Source of the DNA: Rufibacter roseus
Lineage (GTDB): Bacteria; Bacteroidota; Bacteroidia; Cytophagales; Hymenobacteraceae
Reading direction: 5' to 3'
NCBI RefSeq assembly: GCF_001647285.1
Contig: NZ_LRML01000009.1
Location: 62,001-126,000, forward strand
Length of the DNA: 64,000 nt
The notes under the pieces are model-generated. The model had not been told where the DNA came from. It was given only the letters and a program-made list of their open reading frames with translations, and searched no databases. This document shows positions 50,791 to 58,927 of the stretch, piece after piece (position 1 is the stretch's first letter; the number at the start of each line of letters is the position of its first letter). The position numbers and the translations under genes were made by a program.

Positions 50791-52470
50791 ATGGTTATTG
50801 TAGGCTTCTTCGTCTTCTTAATTATTTACGCATTCTGTTACTATATCTGGCACAAGTATAAACAATGTGCCCGCAAGGAACTGTTCTTTAAAACGGGCAA
50901 CTATAGAGCCTTCTCTGCAGTTATGGCCATTTTAGTAGTGGTACCTGCAGCCATTTATTTTCTACTACCGGATGTATCTCTCCAACTCACCCATTCTACC
51001 CATTACGTTGCCGAGCCTAACAATTTAAAAGAACTGCTCTGGAGCGGCAATTTCTATCTCTATTTTAAGTTGATTATTAGAGTCTTTTTAGAGAATGTTT
51101 CCACCGTCGCATTCATAGCCGCTTTCCTTATATTAGCTATGTGGTTCCTGTATATCATAAAGCTGGATATTTTTCATAAAGAAAAGCTAAGCATAACAAT
51201 TCTCACTCTGGTACTGGGAATGGCCTTTTCTTTTTTAAGTATCTTTTTTGCTGATGCAGCCACCTTCGTTTTTGATATTTCTTACAGAAATGAGCCCTTC
51301 TATGACTTCTTTGTCTTTTGCTTTGCCCGAATTGGCTTGATTGAGGAAGGGGTAAAACTCTTTCCCGTTATTTTGATTTTGGCTTTCACCAGAGAGATAG
51401 ATGAGCCATATGATATTATTTACTATGCCGCTGCCTCTGCCTTAGGCTTCGCTTTTATAGAGAACTTGGCCTATTTCAGCACCTTAGAAGATCAGGTAAT
51501 CCAAAACAGGGCTTTGCTGTCAGTTTTTGGACACATTATGTTTTCCTCTTTTGCCGTCTATGGCTATGTGTTGGGCAAATACAAAACAGGAAATCATGTA
51601 GCAGGTTATTTTGTTCTTACTTATCTGGCAGCCGCCTTGGCACATGGTCTTTTTGATTTTCTAACCTTTATTGAGTTATTGCCTTTTCCTTACCTTCTCT
51701 TCTTTTTCTATGTGCTGGCTTGGACCATTATAGTGAATAACGCTATAAACAATAGTCCTTTCTTCTCTTATCAGGTGGTGTGGCAAACTGAAAAGCAGCG
51801 GTATTTTTTAGCTATTATGCTGAGCGCCATGATTGTTTTGAACTACCTGATTGACGTGGTACAGTTGGGCAAGCACAACGCTACCATTGAGTTTATTCCT
51901 TCCTTTTTCTTAGGCTTAGGTTTTGCATTTTTTTATGTAAGCAGCCTTATGAATTTTGACCTAGTGAAAGGCTACTGGCGCCCTATTAAACTTGACTATT
52001 ACAATGAGCCACCTCCCTCAGATATGTACGGTTCGGGAGAGCATAGCCCCCTACTACTATTGAAAATGAATTTTCTGGCAGCCCAGAACATAGTAGACTA
52101 CCATGTAAACTTAAAGGCTTCTCCCTATAATGATTGGCTGCTACAATGTCTTTTTCAAACTGAGGGGAAAATCATAGATCGTATTTGCATTAGGCAGCCA
52201 GAAGATGAAGGCTATGAAGTAGATCCAGACTGGTTTCTAGTAGAATTGGCTGGCGCTATCAACACAACGGACTATCACCCGCATCTGGTGCTGGTGAAGC
52301 TGAAAAATAAATCAGAATCACTGCTTCATGAAGAGTACGTAGAGTGTCAGTTAAAGCTCCTCCGGCAGAACTATAGCATGAACGGAAATAGAATAGATTA
52401 TAGTCAGTGTAAATCTTGCGGTGATGTACGGTTAAGCTTGGCCACTCTACCAGCCTTTGTTCATGTATAA
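50791..52470 (+). CDS. PrsW-family intramembrane protease with long C-terminal extension
   Basis: The 559-residue protein has about eleven membrane helices. PrsW motifs are present: EEGVKLFP (about 186-193), FIENLAYF (about 222-229), GHIMFSSFAVYGY (about 247) and HGLFDF (about 284), whose Glu and His form the glutamic-type active site. Known PrsW cuts the anti-sigma factor RsiW. The soluble tail of about 160 residues (about 400-559) is not in usual PrsW proteins and matches nothing recognised. It ends with two Cys (CKSCGD). It converges on the TPR gene with one base between stops. Confidence 0.8.
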   Translation: MVIVGFFVFLIIYAFCYYIWHKYKQCARKELFFKTGNYRAFSAVMAILVVVPAAIYFLLPDVSLQLTHSTHYVAEPNNLKELLWSGNFYLYFKLIIRVFLENVSTVAFIAAFLILAMWFLYIIKLDIFHKEKLSITILTLVLGMAFSFLSIFFADAATFVFDISYRNEPFYDFFVFCFARIGLIEEGVKLFPVILILAFTREIDEPYDIIYYAAASALGFAFIENLAYFSTLEDQVIQNRALLSVFGHIMFSSFAVYGYVLGKYKTGNHVAGYFVLTYLAAALAHGLFDFLTFIELLPFPYLLFFFYVLAWTIIVNNAINNSPFFSYQVVWQTEKQRYFLAIMLSAMIVLNYLIDVVQLGKHNATIEFIPSFFLGLGFAFFYVSSLMNFDLVKGYWRPIKLDYYNEPPPSDMYGSGEHSPLLLLKMNFLAAQNIVDYHVNLKASPYNDWLLQCLFQTEGKIIDRICIRQPEDEGYEVDPDWFLVELAGAINTTDYHPHLVLVKLKNKSESLLHEEYVECQLKLLRQNYSMNGNRIDYSQCKSCGDVRLSLATLPAFVHV

Positions 52471-52471
52471 G

Positions 52472-54295
52472 TTACACTTTATCTCCCCGCAGCTTCCGCA
52501 GTCTCTTTCTGGCTTCGGCCACAAACACACTGCCAGGGTGCTTTACCAGCAGCTGGTTATAAAGGTCCTGTGCTTTTTGGGGCTGCTTCAGGTTCTCTTC
52601 GTTTAATTTGGCCAGCAGGAACAAAGCATCATCTGAAAGAATGTCGTACTTGGGGTTGTCTATAATTAGCTGGAGGTTTTTAGCGGCCTCTTCAAAGCGG
52701 CCCAGCTTCTGCAAAATTTCTGCTTTCTGAAAGTAGATCTCATCTGTGAGGGCGTGGCCGGGGTATTTGGTCAGCAGTTTATCTAGGGCAGAAAGGGCTT
52801 CTTCTTCTTTGTGCTGGAACACCAGAAAATCAATGGCCGCGTATTCTTTTAACGCCGTAGCAGAAGTATCAAGTCCGGTATTATCAATAATGAGCAGGCT
52901 CAAATCTAAGGCATCATTGGCAATTTCACGGCTGGTGGCCAGCTTCAGGATGTCAAGGTGGGCTTGGGCCAACTCAAAGTCGCCTTTGTAGTAACTAAGC
53001 TTGGCGTTGCGCAATTTCGCCTCGTGCCCCAGCGGCTGCTCTTTGTGCGATTTCTCAACCTGACTGTAGAGCAAGGTACTTTCCCACGGCTCACCATGTA
53101 ACAGGTAAATGTCGGCTAGTACTAATTTGGCCTCGGCTACCACGTCTGGGTTTACCCTGGGCATTGAAATGACTTCTTGCAGGTTCTCAACGGCAGCATC
53201 TTTGTTGCCTAAGTAAAAAGCCTGCAACTCCGCCAAATTCTTTATGATTTCAGCAGTGGTATTGGTGCGGCTCATTTCTGAAATAAGCTTCTCATAGTCT
53301 TGGGCCAGCAGTTTAATCTTATCCTGATCTACCGGAAACGTGCTTTTCACCTGTTCTTCCCGCGCCTGAATGACCCGCTGCCGCGCCACTGGGTAAAAAT
53401 TACCTGTTGGGTACTGTTGCATAATGTAGGTATACCCTTCAATGGCGGTAGCGTAATCTTTATTTCTAAGGCTAATATCGGCTAGGCTCAGTACTTTGGC
53501 CCCTCCGCCCTGGGTACGGCGGTCAAAGGCACGGGCCTGCATAAGGGCCATACCGAAATCTTTGCGTTGTAGTAGCGTCCAGATCAGGAGCTCCAGTACT
53601 TCTTTGCCGTCTGGGTTAGTTTGAATGGCAGTCATGAGCCGTTGTTCCAGTGCGCCGAGAGATTCCTCATCTCTTAAGGCATTTTGCAGCATATTCTGGG
53701 CGTAAGGCAATGGAACGGCCTCATTATTTACCTGCCTCAGAACTTCATCTATCAGCTTGTCTGTTTTGCGTTGGTATGAGTACAGCTGCAGCAATTGCCC
53801 CGCAAACAGCTTGTCATTTCCGCCTAGCTCACGCGCCCGCAGGTACGCCTGCTCGGCGTAGTCCATTAGATCTGCCTGCTGAAAGGCGGAGGCTATGCCG
53901 TATACATTTTCTGGGGTAGTGTTCTGCACAACCTGTGCCCACATCTTTTCTGCAGCGGCACCCTTGCCTGATGCCTGCAAAACCTTTCCCTCATCTATAG
54001 AAAAGTTGGGCACCCCAGGAAACCTTTTCTGGGCACGCTTCACTAACTTTTCGGCTTCAGGAAATTTACGCAGAGCCAGTAATGTCTTCAGGTACTCTGG
54101 ATATACTATACCAAACTGGATGTCATGGTTTATCAGCTGGCTTAGCAGCACTTCTGCCTTGTCATACTCGCCTTTTCGCAGGTATTCCCTTGACAAGGCC
54201 ATTTGTTCCGGAAAGCTTTGCGCGCTGGCTATCTCCGGCAAAGCAAGAAAACTCACCACACTTAGCAGACAAACAAGCATCAACCGTCTCATCAT
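52472..54295 (-). CDS. Exported tetratricopeptide-repeat protein
   Basis: The 607-residue protein has a signal peptide to about residue 25 (LPEIASAQ) and about 12 TPR-like repeats along the whole length (MALSREYLRKGEYDKAEVLL at the start, QDLYNQLLVKHPGSVFVAEA near the end). It is predicted in the periplasm as a scaffold for protein contacts. The terminal repeats with KYPGHALTDEIYFQKAEIL resemble YbgF/BamD-type TPRs. No function can be given. It ends one base from the convergent PrsW gene. Confidence 0.8.
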   Translation of the reverse strand: MMRRLMLVCLLSVVSFLALPEIASAQSFPEQMALSREYLRKGEYDKAEVLLSQLINHDIQFGIVYPEYLKTLLALRKFPEAEKLVKRAQKRFPGVPNFSIDEGKVLQASGKGAAAEKMWAQVVQNTTPENVYGIASAFQQADLMDYAEQAYLRARELGGNDKLFAGQLLQLYSYQRKTDKLIDEVLRQVNNEAVPLPYAQNMLQNALRDEESLGALEQRLMTAIQTNPDGKEVLELLIWTLLQRKDFGMALMQARAFDRRTQGGGAKVLSLADISLRNKDYATAIEGYTYIMQQYPTGNFYPVARQRVIQAREEQVKSTFPVDQDKIKLLAQDYEKLISEMSRTNTTAEIIKNLAELQAFYLGNKDAAVENLQEVISMPRVNPDVVAEAKLVLADIYLLHGEPWESTLLYSQVEKSHKEQPLGHEAKLRNAKLSYYKGDFELAQAHLDILKLATSREIANDALDLSLLIIDNTGLDTSATALKEYAAIDFLVFQHKEEEALSALDKLLTKYPGHALTDEIYFQKAEILQKLGRFEEAAKNLQLIIDNPKYDILSDDALFLLAKLNEENLKQPQKAQDLYNQLLVKHPGSVFVAEARKRLRKLRGDKV

Positions 54296-54356
54296 ATTCT
54301 TCTTCTTTCCTTCAGGATAAAATCTTTTAACGTAGGTTCTGGTTTTACAATATACT

Positions 54357-54392
54357 GTTTTTGAGCTCTTTTTCAGAAAACAGGCCTAAAAC
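54357..54392 (+). repeat. P36 palindromic repeat, copy 18
   Basis: The left arm is GTTTTTGAGCTCTTTTT and the right arm AAAACAGGCCTAAAAC, a perfect match to the right-arm consensus. It lies beyond the terminator of the PpiD-like gene. Confidence 0.9.
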
Positions 54393-54414
54393 GTAGTCTT
54401 GCCTCTAAAACAAA

Positions 54415-54452
54415 AGAGCCGCACTTTAAAAGTGCGGCTCTCTGAGATTTTA
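54415..54452 (-). terminator. Terminator of the PpiD-like gene
   Basis: AGAGCCGCACTTT and AAAGTGCGGCTCT pair perfectly around the centre (54415-54442). A T-rich stretch (CTTTTGTTTT on the minus strand) follows. Confidence 0.9.
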
Positions 54453-54466
54453 TTTGGAACGCTGGC

Positions 54467-56572
54467 TTAGAAGAATCTTACCCGATTGTCTTCAATGTTC
54501 GCGTTTTTCTTAACGGCTTCATAAAGGGCAGCTTGAACACGGCCGTCTTTGGTAGCTTTCAACTGCTGTTTCACCGTAGCAAGGTCAGCAATTGGAGGAG
54601 CTGGGTTCAGGTTGGTCAGTTCCACAACAATTACACCGCCTTCGCCTACAATCACTGGAGTGCGCTCACCTGGTTTCAGACCGAACGCTCTACCCAAGGC
54701 TACTGGCTCTAAACCTAATCCAGGAATGTTAGGGCTAGCTAAAGTCACATCATTGGCTGGGCGTACAATGGCATCTGAGCCATATTTAGCTGCGGCTTCT
54801 TGTAGGTTTCCTTTCACTTCACCTAATTTAACCTTGATCTTCTCGGCTTTCAGCTGGTTACGTACGGCAACGGTTAATTCCTCACGTACATCTTCCACTT
54901 TGGCAGTTCCTTTTTCACGCTTACCAGTCAACACAGCTACCACATACTGGTCATCCATAGTGATCACGTGTGAAACGCTGCCTACTTTGGTGTCTTCGGC
55001 AAATGCCCAGCGTACTAGCTCACGCGCGTTCATCAGGTTGTTGACACCTCTGTCAGAAGCGGTAATGTTTTTGGCTTCTGCTTTGATCAAACCTTTTTCG
55101 TTGGCAACGGCTTTCTCAAACTCTTCTAAATTGCTGCTGTTAGCGGCAATGGCACCGGCACGGCTGAAGGCGTATTCACGTGAATCATCACTTGGGGTAA
55201 TGGTGCGGGTAACCTGAGCCAGTTGGTAAGATTTAGTTGTTTTAGGAGCAGTTACTTTTACAATGTGGTAACCATATTCAGTTTCAACCAAGTTTGGCAG
55301 TAAGCCAGCGCTGTTTGTACCAAATACTGCTTTCTCAAAAGCTGGCACCATACGGCCTTCCGTAAACCAACCCAAGTCACCACCTACTGAGGCGGTTCCG
55401 TCTGTACCGTGCTGAGCGGCAAGGGCGGCGAAATCAGCACCTCCTTTGATTTGGTTTAAGATACCTTGTGCTTTTGCTTTAGCAGCAGCCTTGGCCTCTG
55501 GTGTAGTGTTATCTGGCTTAATCAAAATATGGCTGGCACGGGCAGAGGCAGTACCTCCGTCTTGCGAATCCATGATTTTGTACAGGGTGAAAGAACCATT
55601 GCTGGTAAAAGGACCATATACTTTGCCTTCTTCCAGGTTCTGGGTTTTCAGTTCTTCTGGCAATTGGCTTACAGGTACGTAAGCTCCATTGTAAGGAGTG
55701 TCAGACTCAGCTTTTACGAACAATGAATCATTGTCTGTGGCGGCAAAGCGAGAGACCAGTTCTGAAGTTTCAGTAGCGTAAGAGGCACTGTCGTCTTTAG
55801 ACGGAGCAACCGGTACTGTTACATAGGCAATGGAACGACCCGCTTCTACTTCGTATTTTTTCTTGTTGTTGTTCAGGTACTCGCTCAGTTGGCTGTCGGT
55901 GACCTGTACGGTTGAATCTGGTATGCTGAAATAGGGAACAAACAGGTAGTTTAAGTTAGCGGTAGCTTTCTGTTCCATGTTATAGCGCTTGGCCTCAGCA
56001 GCAGTTACGTAGCTAGACAGCGTGAACAGGTTGAAGTACTTGTTGCGCAGGCGGTCATTGGCTAGATCATCTTCATACTGACGGATCATGGCCATCTGCT
56101 CTTGCGGCATGTTAGCCTGGTTGCTGAACAGCTCTTTTACGCGGGCATAGTCATACTCACCAGTTTGCGGGTTAGTAAACATTTGGCGCAAAGACGGGTG
56201 AATGTTGCGGCCTTGCCACATGTCAAAGCGCTCATCGTCAGAAACACCAATACCTACATCCTCAAATTGCTCTTCAAAAGAATATTTGAATACCAACTGG
56301 TTCCAGGTCTGCTCACGCAGGGCTGCTAATTCATTCTCGCTGGGCTGACGGCCATACTGGTTAGCATAGTTGTTTCTGGCCTGCTCAAACATTTGCTCAA
56401 ACTCTTGCACAGACACTTCATGCCCTGCAATCTCACCTACTATCGTATCGTTTCCGAACAGCCGGGAATTTGGTCCCAGTAAGTCACCCAACACAATGAA
56501 AATAAGCAAGCCTATGGCAATTGCGCCAATGGCGAAGCTTGACTTCTCCCTAATCTTGTTAATTAATGCCAT
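54467..56572 (-). CDS. PpiD/SurA-like peptidylprolyl isomerase
   Basis: The 701-residue protein has an N-terminal membrane anchor (IGAIAIGLLIFIVLGDLLG, about 14-32), then SurA_N_3-like helices (GHEVSVQEFEQMFEQARNNY) and a PPIC rotamase domain (about 345-445: ASARASHILIKPDN, FAALAAQHGTDGTASVGGDL, GWFTEGRMVPAFEKAVFGTN). This is the architecture of PpiD, a periplasmic folding helper tied to the Sec translocon. Ends in a helical segment with a final NRVRFF. It is followed by a strong terminator. The upstream gene (corC-like) is 178 bp away. Confidence 0.9.
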   Translation of the reverse strand: MALINKIREKSSFAIGAIAIGLLIFIVLGDLLGPNSRLFGNDTIVGEIAGHEVSVQEFEQMFEQARNNYANQYGRQPSENELAALREQTWNQLVFKYSFEEQFEDVGIGVSDDERFDMWQGRNIHPSLRQMFTNPQTGEYDYARVKELFSNQANMPQEQMAMIRQYEDDLANDRLRNKYFNLFTLSSYVTAAEAKRYNMEQKATANLNYLFVPYFSIPDSTVQVTDSQLSEYLNNNKKKYEVEAGRSIAYVTVPVAPSKDDSASYATETSELVSRFAATDNDSLFVKAESDTPYNGAYVPVSQLPEELKTQNLEEGKVYGPFTSNGSFTLYKIMDSQDGGTASARASHILIKPDNTTPEAKAAAKAKAQGILNQIKGGADFAALAAQHGTDGTASVGGDLGWFTEGRMVPAFEKAVFGTNSAGLLPNLVETEYGYHIVKVTAPKTTKSYQLAQVTRTITPSDDSREYAFSRAGAIAANSSNLEEFEKAVANEKGLIKAEAKNITASDRGVNNLMNARELVRWAFAEDTKVGSVSHVITMDDQYVVAVLTGKREKGTAKVEDVREELTVAVRNQLKAEKIKVKLGEVKGNLQEAAAKYGSDAIVRPANDVTLASPNIPGLGLEPVALGRAFGLKPGERTPVIVGEGGVIVVELTNLNPAPPIADLATVKQQLKATKDGRVQAALYEAVKKNANIEDNRVRFF

Positions 56573-56750
56573 GTAAGTATTTGACGTATTTTAAGCGTTA
56601 TGCAAAATAATCTGAATATGTGGTAAAATCAAAATATAAGTGCTTGAGCCCGTTTAAATTTCAAGATTTGTGCTTTAAAAACGCGAGGTTCAGCTCTTCA
56701 CCTTAGAATTAAGGTCTCAAAATTGAAATCAAACTTTTTTAAGGGTAGAG

Positions 56751-58028
56751 CTATTCTTCTGGGGTAGTGGCCTTTTTGGCAAGATGCACCGTGTTTATGC
56801 GATGTTCATCCATTGAAAGAATTTTGATCTCAAAGGGAGCCACGCTAATCACATCGCCAGTTGAAGGAATTTCTTCCAGCACAGACAAAATAAACCCGCC
56901 TAAGGTTTCATAATCTCCCTCGGGCAGTTGCAACTGGTACTTCTCATTGAGGTAATCTATTTCCTGGCGGGCGCTGAACAGGTAGGTGCCTGGCTCTGGC
57001 AACGCTTGCTCCAGCAGGTCTTCCTCATCGTACTCGTCATTAATATCGCCAATAATTTCCTCCATCACGTCTTCTAGCGTCACAATGCCGGAAGTGCCGC
57101 CAAACTCATCTAGCACCAGCACAATGCTGCGGTGCTCCGTGATAAATTTCACGAACAGTTCACGGGCAAGCATATTTTCCGGCACCGCATCCATGGGCGT
57201 TAATATTTCCTCTAGGGTGGCGGGGTTCTCAAATAAGGAGAACTGATGGCAGTACCCTAAAATGTGATCCAGGGAATCTTGGTAGATCAGGATCTTGGAG
57301 TGGCCGGTTTCAATAAACTTCTCCCTGAGCACCTCAAGACCCTCGTCTACCTCAATAGCGTCTATTTCTGTACGAGGCACCATACACTCCCGCACCCGCA
57401 CCGTTCTGAACTCCAAGGCATTGTGAAAAATCTTACTGTCTACCTCACTGGAGGGCACAAAACCGTACAGCTCATCTTCAGACGAGGGTACTTTCAGGCT
57501 GAAGGGCTGTAAGGCCAAGGCATTGGCTGCAAGATTTTGGCTGTTTTCGTTTTCTTTTTCAGAAAACAGGCCAAAAACAGCTCCCAGTAAAAACGTGATG
57601 GGGTAAAGCAGCAGAAAAAAAAGAGCAATAGGCGCCGCTAAAAGTTGTAGTACCTTTAATGGGGTTAGGAGAGAGGCCAACAAACCATTAAGCAGCAGCA
57701 GTAACCACACCAACAGAAAAGAGATAACCCCTGCTAGCATAGTAGCCACCGCAGCTTTTAATTCAAAATGCTCCTGCAATAGGGAGAGAAACCAGCCGTA
57801 ACTGCCCGCGCCTAACAGCAGCAAACTGGCCGCCAAACCTAGTTGAAGGGTAAGAAACACTTGTTTCTGGCGGCGAAGCAAAAATTTGGTGAGGCTGTTG
57901 CCGCTTTCAACGGCTTCCAAATTCAGCACCACCTGCTCTGCCTGTCTAAGGGCTACTTCGGCAGTGCTAAATAGCAAGAGTAAGACAGCCCCTACTCCTA
58001 TTAACATGTACAATGATATTATATCCAT
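56751..58028 (-). CDS. CorC/HlyC hemolysin-family transporter, GldE-like
   Basis: The 425-residue protein has an N-terminal CNNM (DUF21) membrane part with about four helices (to about residue 150), two CBS domains (about 200-325, VRECMVPRTEIDAIEVDEG and LDEFGGTSGIVTLEDVMEEI) and a C-terminal CorC_HlyC domain (about 340-425, LGGFILSVLEEIPSTGDVIS). Such proteins are linked to Mg efflux; in gliding Bacteroidota the related GldE is needed with GldD. The linker between membrane part and CBS domains contains residues encoded by P36 copy 19. It is the last gene of a run with a 52-residue membrane protein and lptC. Confidence 0.85.
   Translation of the reverse strand: MDIISLYMLIGVGAVLLLLFSTAEVALRQAEQVVLNLEAVESGNSLTKFLLRRQKQVFLTLQLGLAASLLLLGAGSYGWFLSLLQEHFELKAAVATMLAGVISFLLVWLLLLLNGLLASLLTPLKVLQLLAAPIALFFLLLYPITFLLGAVFGLFSEKENENSQNLAANALALQPFSLKVPSSEDELYGFVPSSEVDSKIFHNALEFRTVRVRECMVPRTEIDAIEVDEGLEVLREKFIETGHSKILIYQDSLDHILGYCHQFSLFENPATLEEILTPMDAVPENMLARELFVKFITEHRSIVLVLDEFGGTSGIVTLEDVMEEIIGDINDEYDEEDLLEQALPEPGTYLFSARQEIDYLNEKYQLQLPEGDYETLGGFILSVLEEIPSTGDVISVAPFEIKILSMDEHRINTVHLAKKATTPEE
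57543..57578 (+). repeat. P36 palindromic repeat, copy 19, inside the corC-like gene
   Basis: The left arm is GTTTTCGTTTTCTTTTT and the right arm AAAACAGGCCAAAAAC. On the minus strand it is read in frame as 12 codons giving VFGLFSEKENEN. It keeps the frame of the host gene because it is 36 bp long. Confidence 0.85.
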
Positions 58029-58044
58029 TAACCGGATTCAGAGA

Positions 58045-58203
58045 TTAGGACTCTCTTTTGTTCATACGGAAAAGCATGAGAAAAATAACGGCTAGCATAA
58101 ATATCCAGTAACTGGCCACAATACCGTCTATGGTAGAGCGGTGAATGCCAATTACCAGCGCCACCACCGCTAAGGCTAAATATATGGTTTGCTTTAAGCT
58201 CAT
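58045..58203 (-). CDS. Small two-helix membrane protein, 52 residues
   Basis: The ATG at 58203 overlaps the lptC stop as ATGA. The product starts MSLKQTIYLALAVVALVIGI (helix 1, about 6-20), has a short loop (HRSTIDG) and a second helix (about 29-46), and ends RMNKRES. The stop at 58045 lies 17 bp before the corC-like start. Position, overlap and hydrophobic pattern support a real gene in an operon lptC - small protein - corC-like. Nothing is known of the family. Confidence 0.7.
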   Translation of the reverse strand: MSLKQTIYLALAVVALVIGIHRSTIDGIVASYWIFMLAVIFLMLFRMNKRES

Positions 58204-58754
58204 TCTTTGATTTTGAAACTGCCCGTAAAATTCTTGATGGTGTAGTTTGAGAAGTCTTCATTAGAGGTAAGACCATGGCCTGTAGCTACCTCATCAGCAC
58301 TGGTAATGCGCACAAATTTATCTGTGTAGATATTCCTTTTTCTACGGTCCCAGTACAACTCTTCGGTATTTAGCTGCTCATTCTTAACAGTATTTCTCAC
58401 CACCACATCATTGCGCACGAAGTATTGGTCTTTGGCCTTGTCATACTTGCCGTACTTGGCAGATACCGTACTGGTAGGTTTCCCCTCTTCATAAAAAGTG
58501 ATATGCATTCCTTTCGGATAGAGCACATCTCCGTTTTGCATATCTTGCTGCAAAGGAGCACTCATTTTCAGCTTGGTTTTGGCAGAATCACTATAGATGG
58601 TTTCTACATCATAGGTTTCAGAGGCTGGGCCGGTATACTCAACAGGCTTTACGGTTTCATCTGTTTTCTGACAGCCCCAACTGGCTACACACCACAAGGC
58701 TGCAAAAAAATACAGGACCTTAACCTTCACCTCCTTCTGGAGCGAATAAACCAT
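58200..58754 (-). CDS. lptC: LPS export periplasmic protein LptC
   Basis: LptC passes LPS from LptBFG to LptA. The ATG at 58754 gives 184 residues: a signal/anchor segment (VKVLYFFAALWCVASWGC, with a lipobox-like SWGC), then LptC-like repeated strands (YDVETIYSDSAKTKLKMSAP, YPKGMHITFYEEGKPTSTVS, AKYGKYDKAKDQYFVRNDVV, NEQLNTEELYWDRRKRNIYT). The true start may be a GTG 24 bp later, within an AAGGAGGTGAAG stretch that is itself Shine-Dalgarno-like. It precedes the 52-residue membrane protein gene with a 4-bp overlap. The matching lptB is 15 kb away. Confidence 0.85.
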   Translation of the reverse strand: MVYSLQKEVKVKVLYFFAALWCVASWGCQKTDETVKPVEYTGPASETYDVETIYSDSAKTKLKMSAPLQQDMQNGDVLYPKGMHITFYEEGKPTSTVSAKYGKYDKAKDQYFVRNDVVVRNTVKNEQLNTEELYWDRRKRNIYTDKFVRITSADEVATGHGLTSNEDFSNYTIKNFTGSFKIKE

Positions 58755-58853
58755 TGCACGTACGGGTGAGTGTATGATCTGCAAGTTTTTTATGCTGCTG
58801 TTTATACTCTTTGTTACAAGCAAAGACAAGAGTTACCTCTGCTATAAATGCAT

Positions 58854-58898
58854 CAGATACCGGAACAGTAGATTTGTCTTCTATTGTTCCGGTATCTG
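58854..58898 (-). terminator. Hairpin between the outer-membrane gene and lptC
   Basis: CAGATACCGGAACA at 58854-58867 pairs perfectly with TGTTCCGGTATCTG at 58885-58898 across a 17-base loop. No T run follows, so it may act as an mRNA stabiliser rather than a terminator. Confidence 0.6.
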
Positions 58899-58927
58899 AC
58901 TTATTCCTTTCAATATATAAAGCCAGC

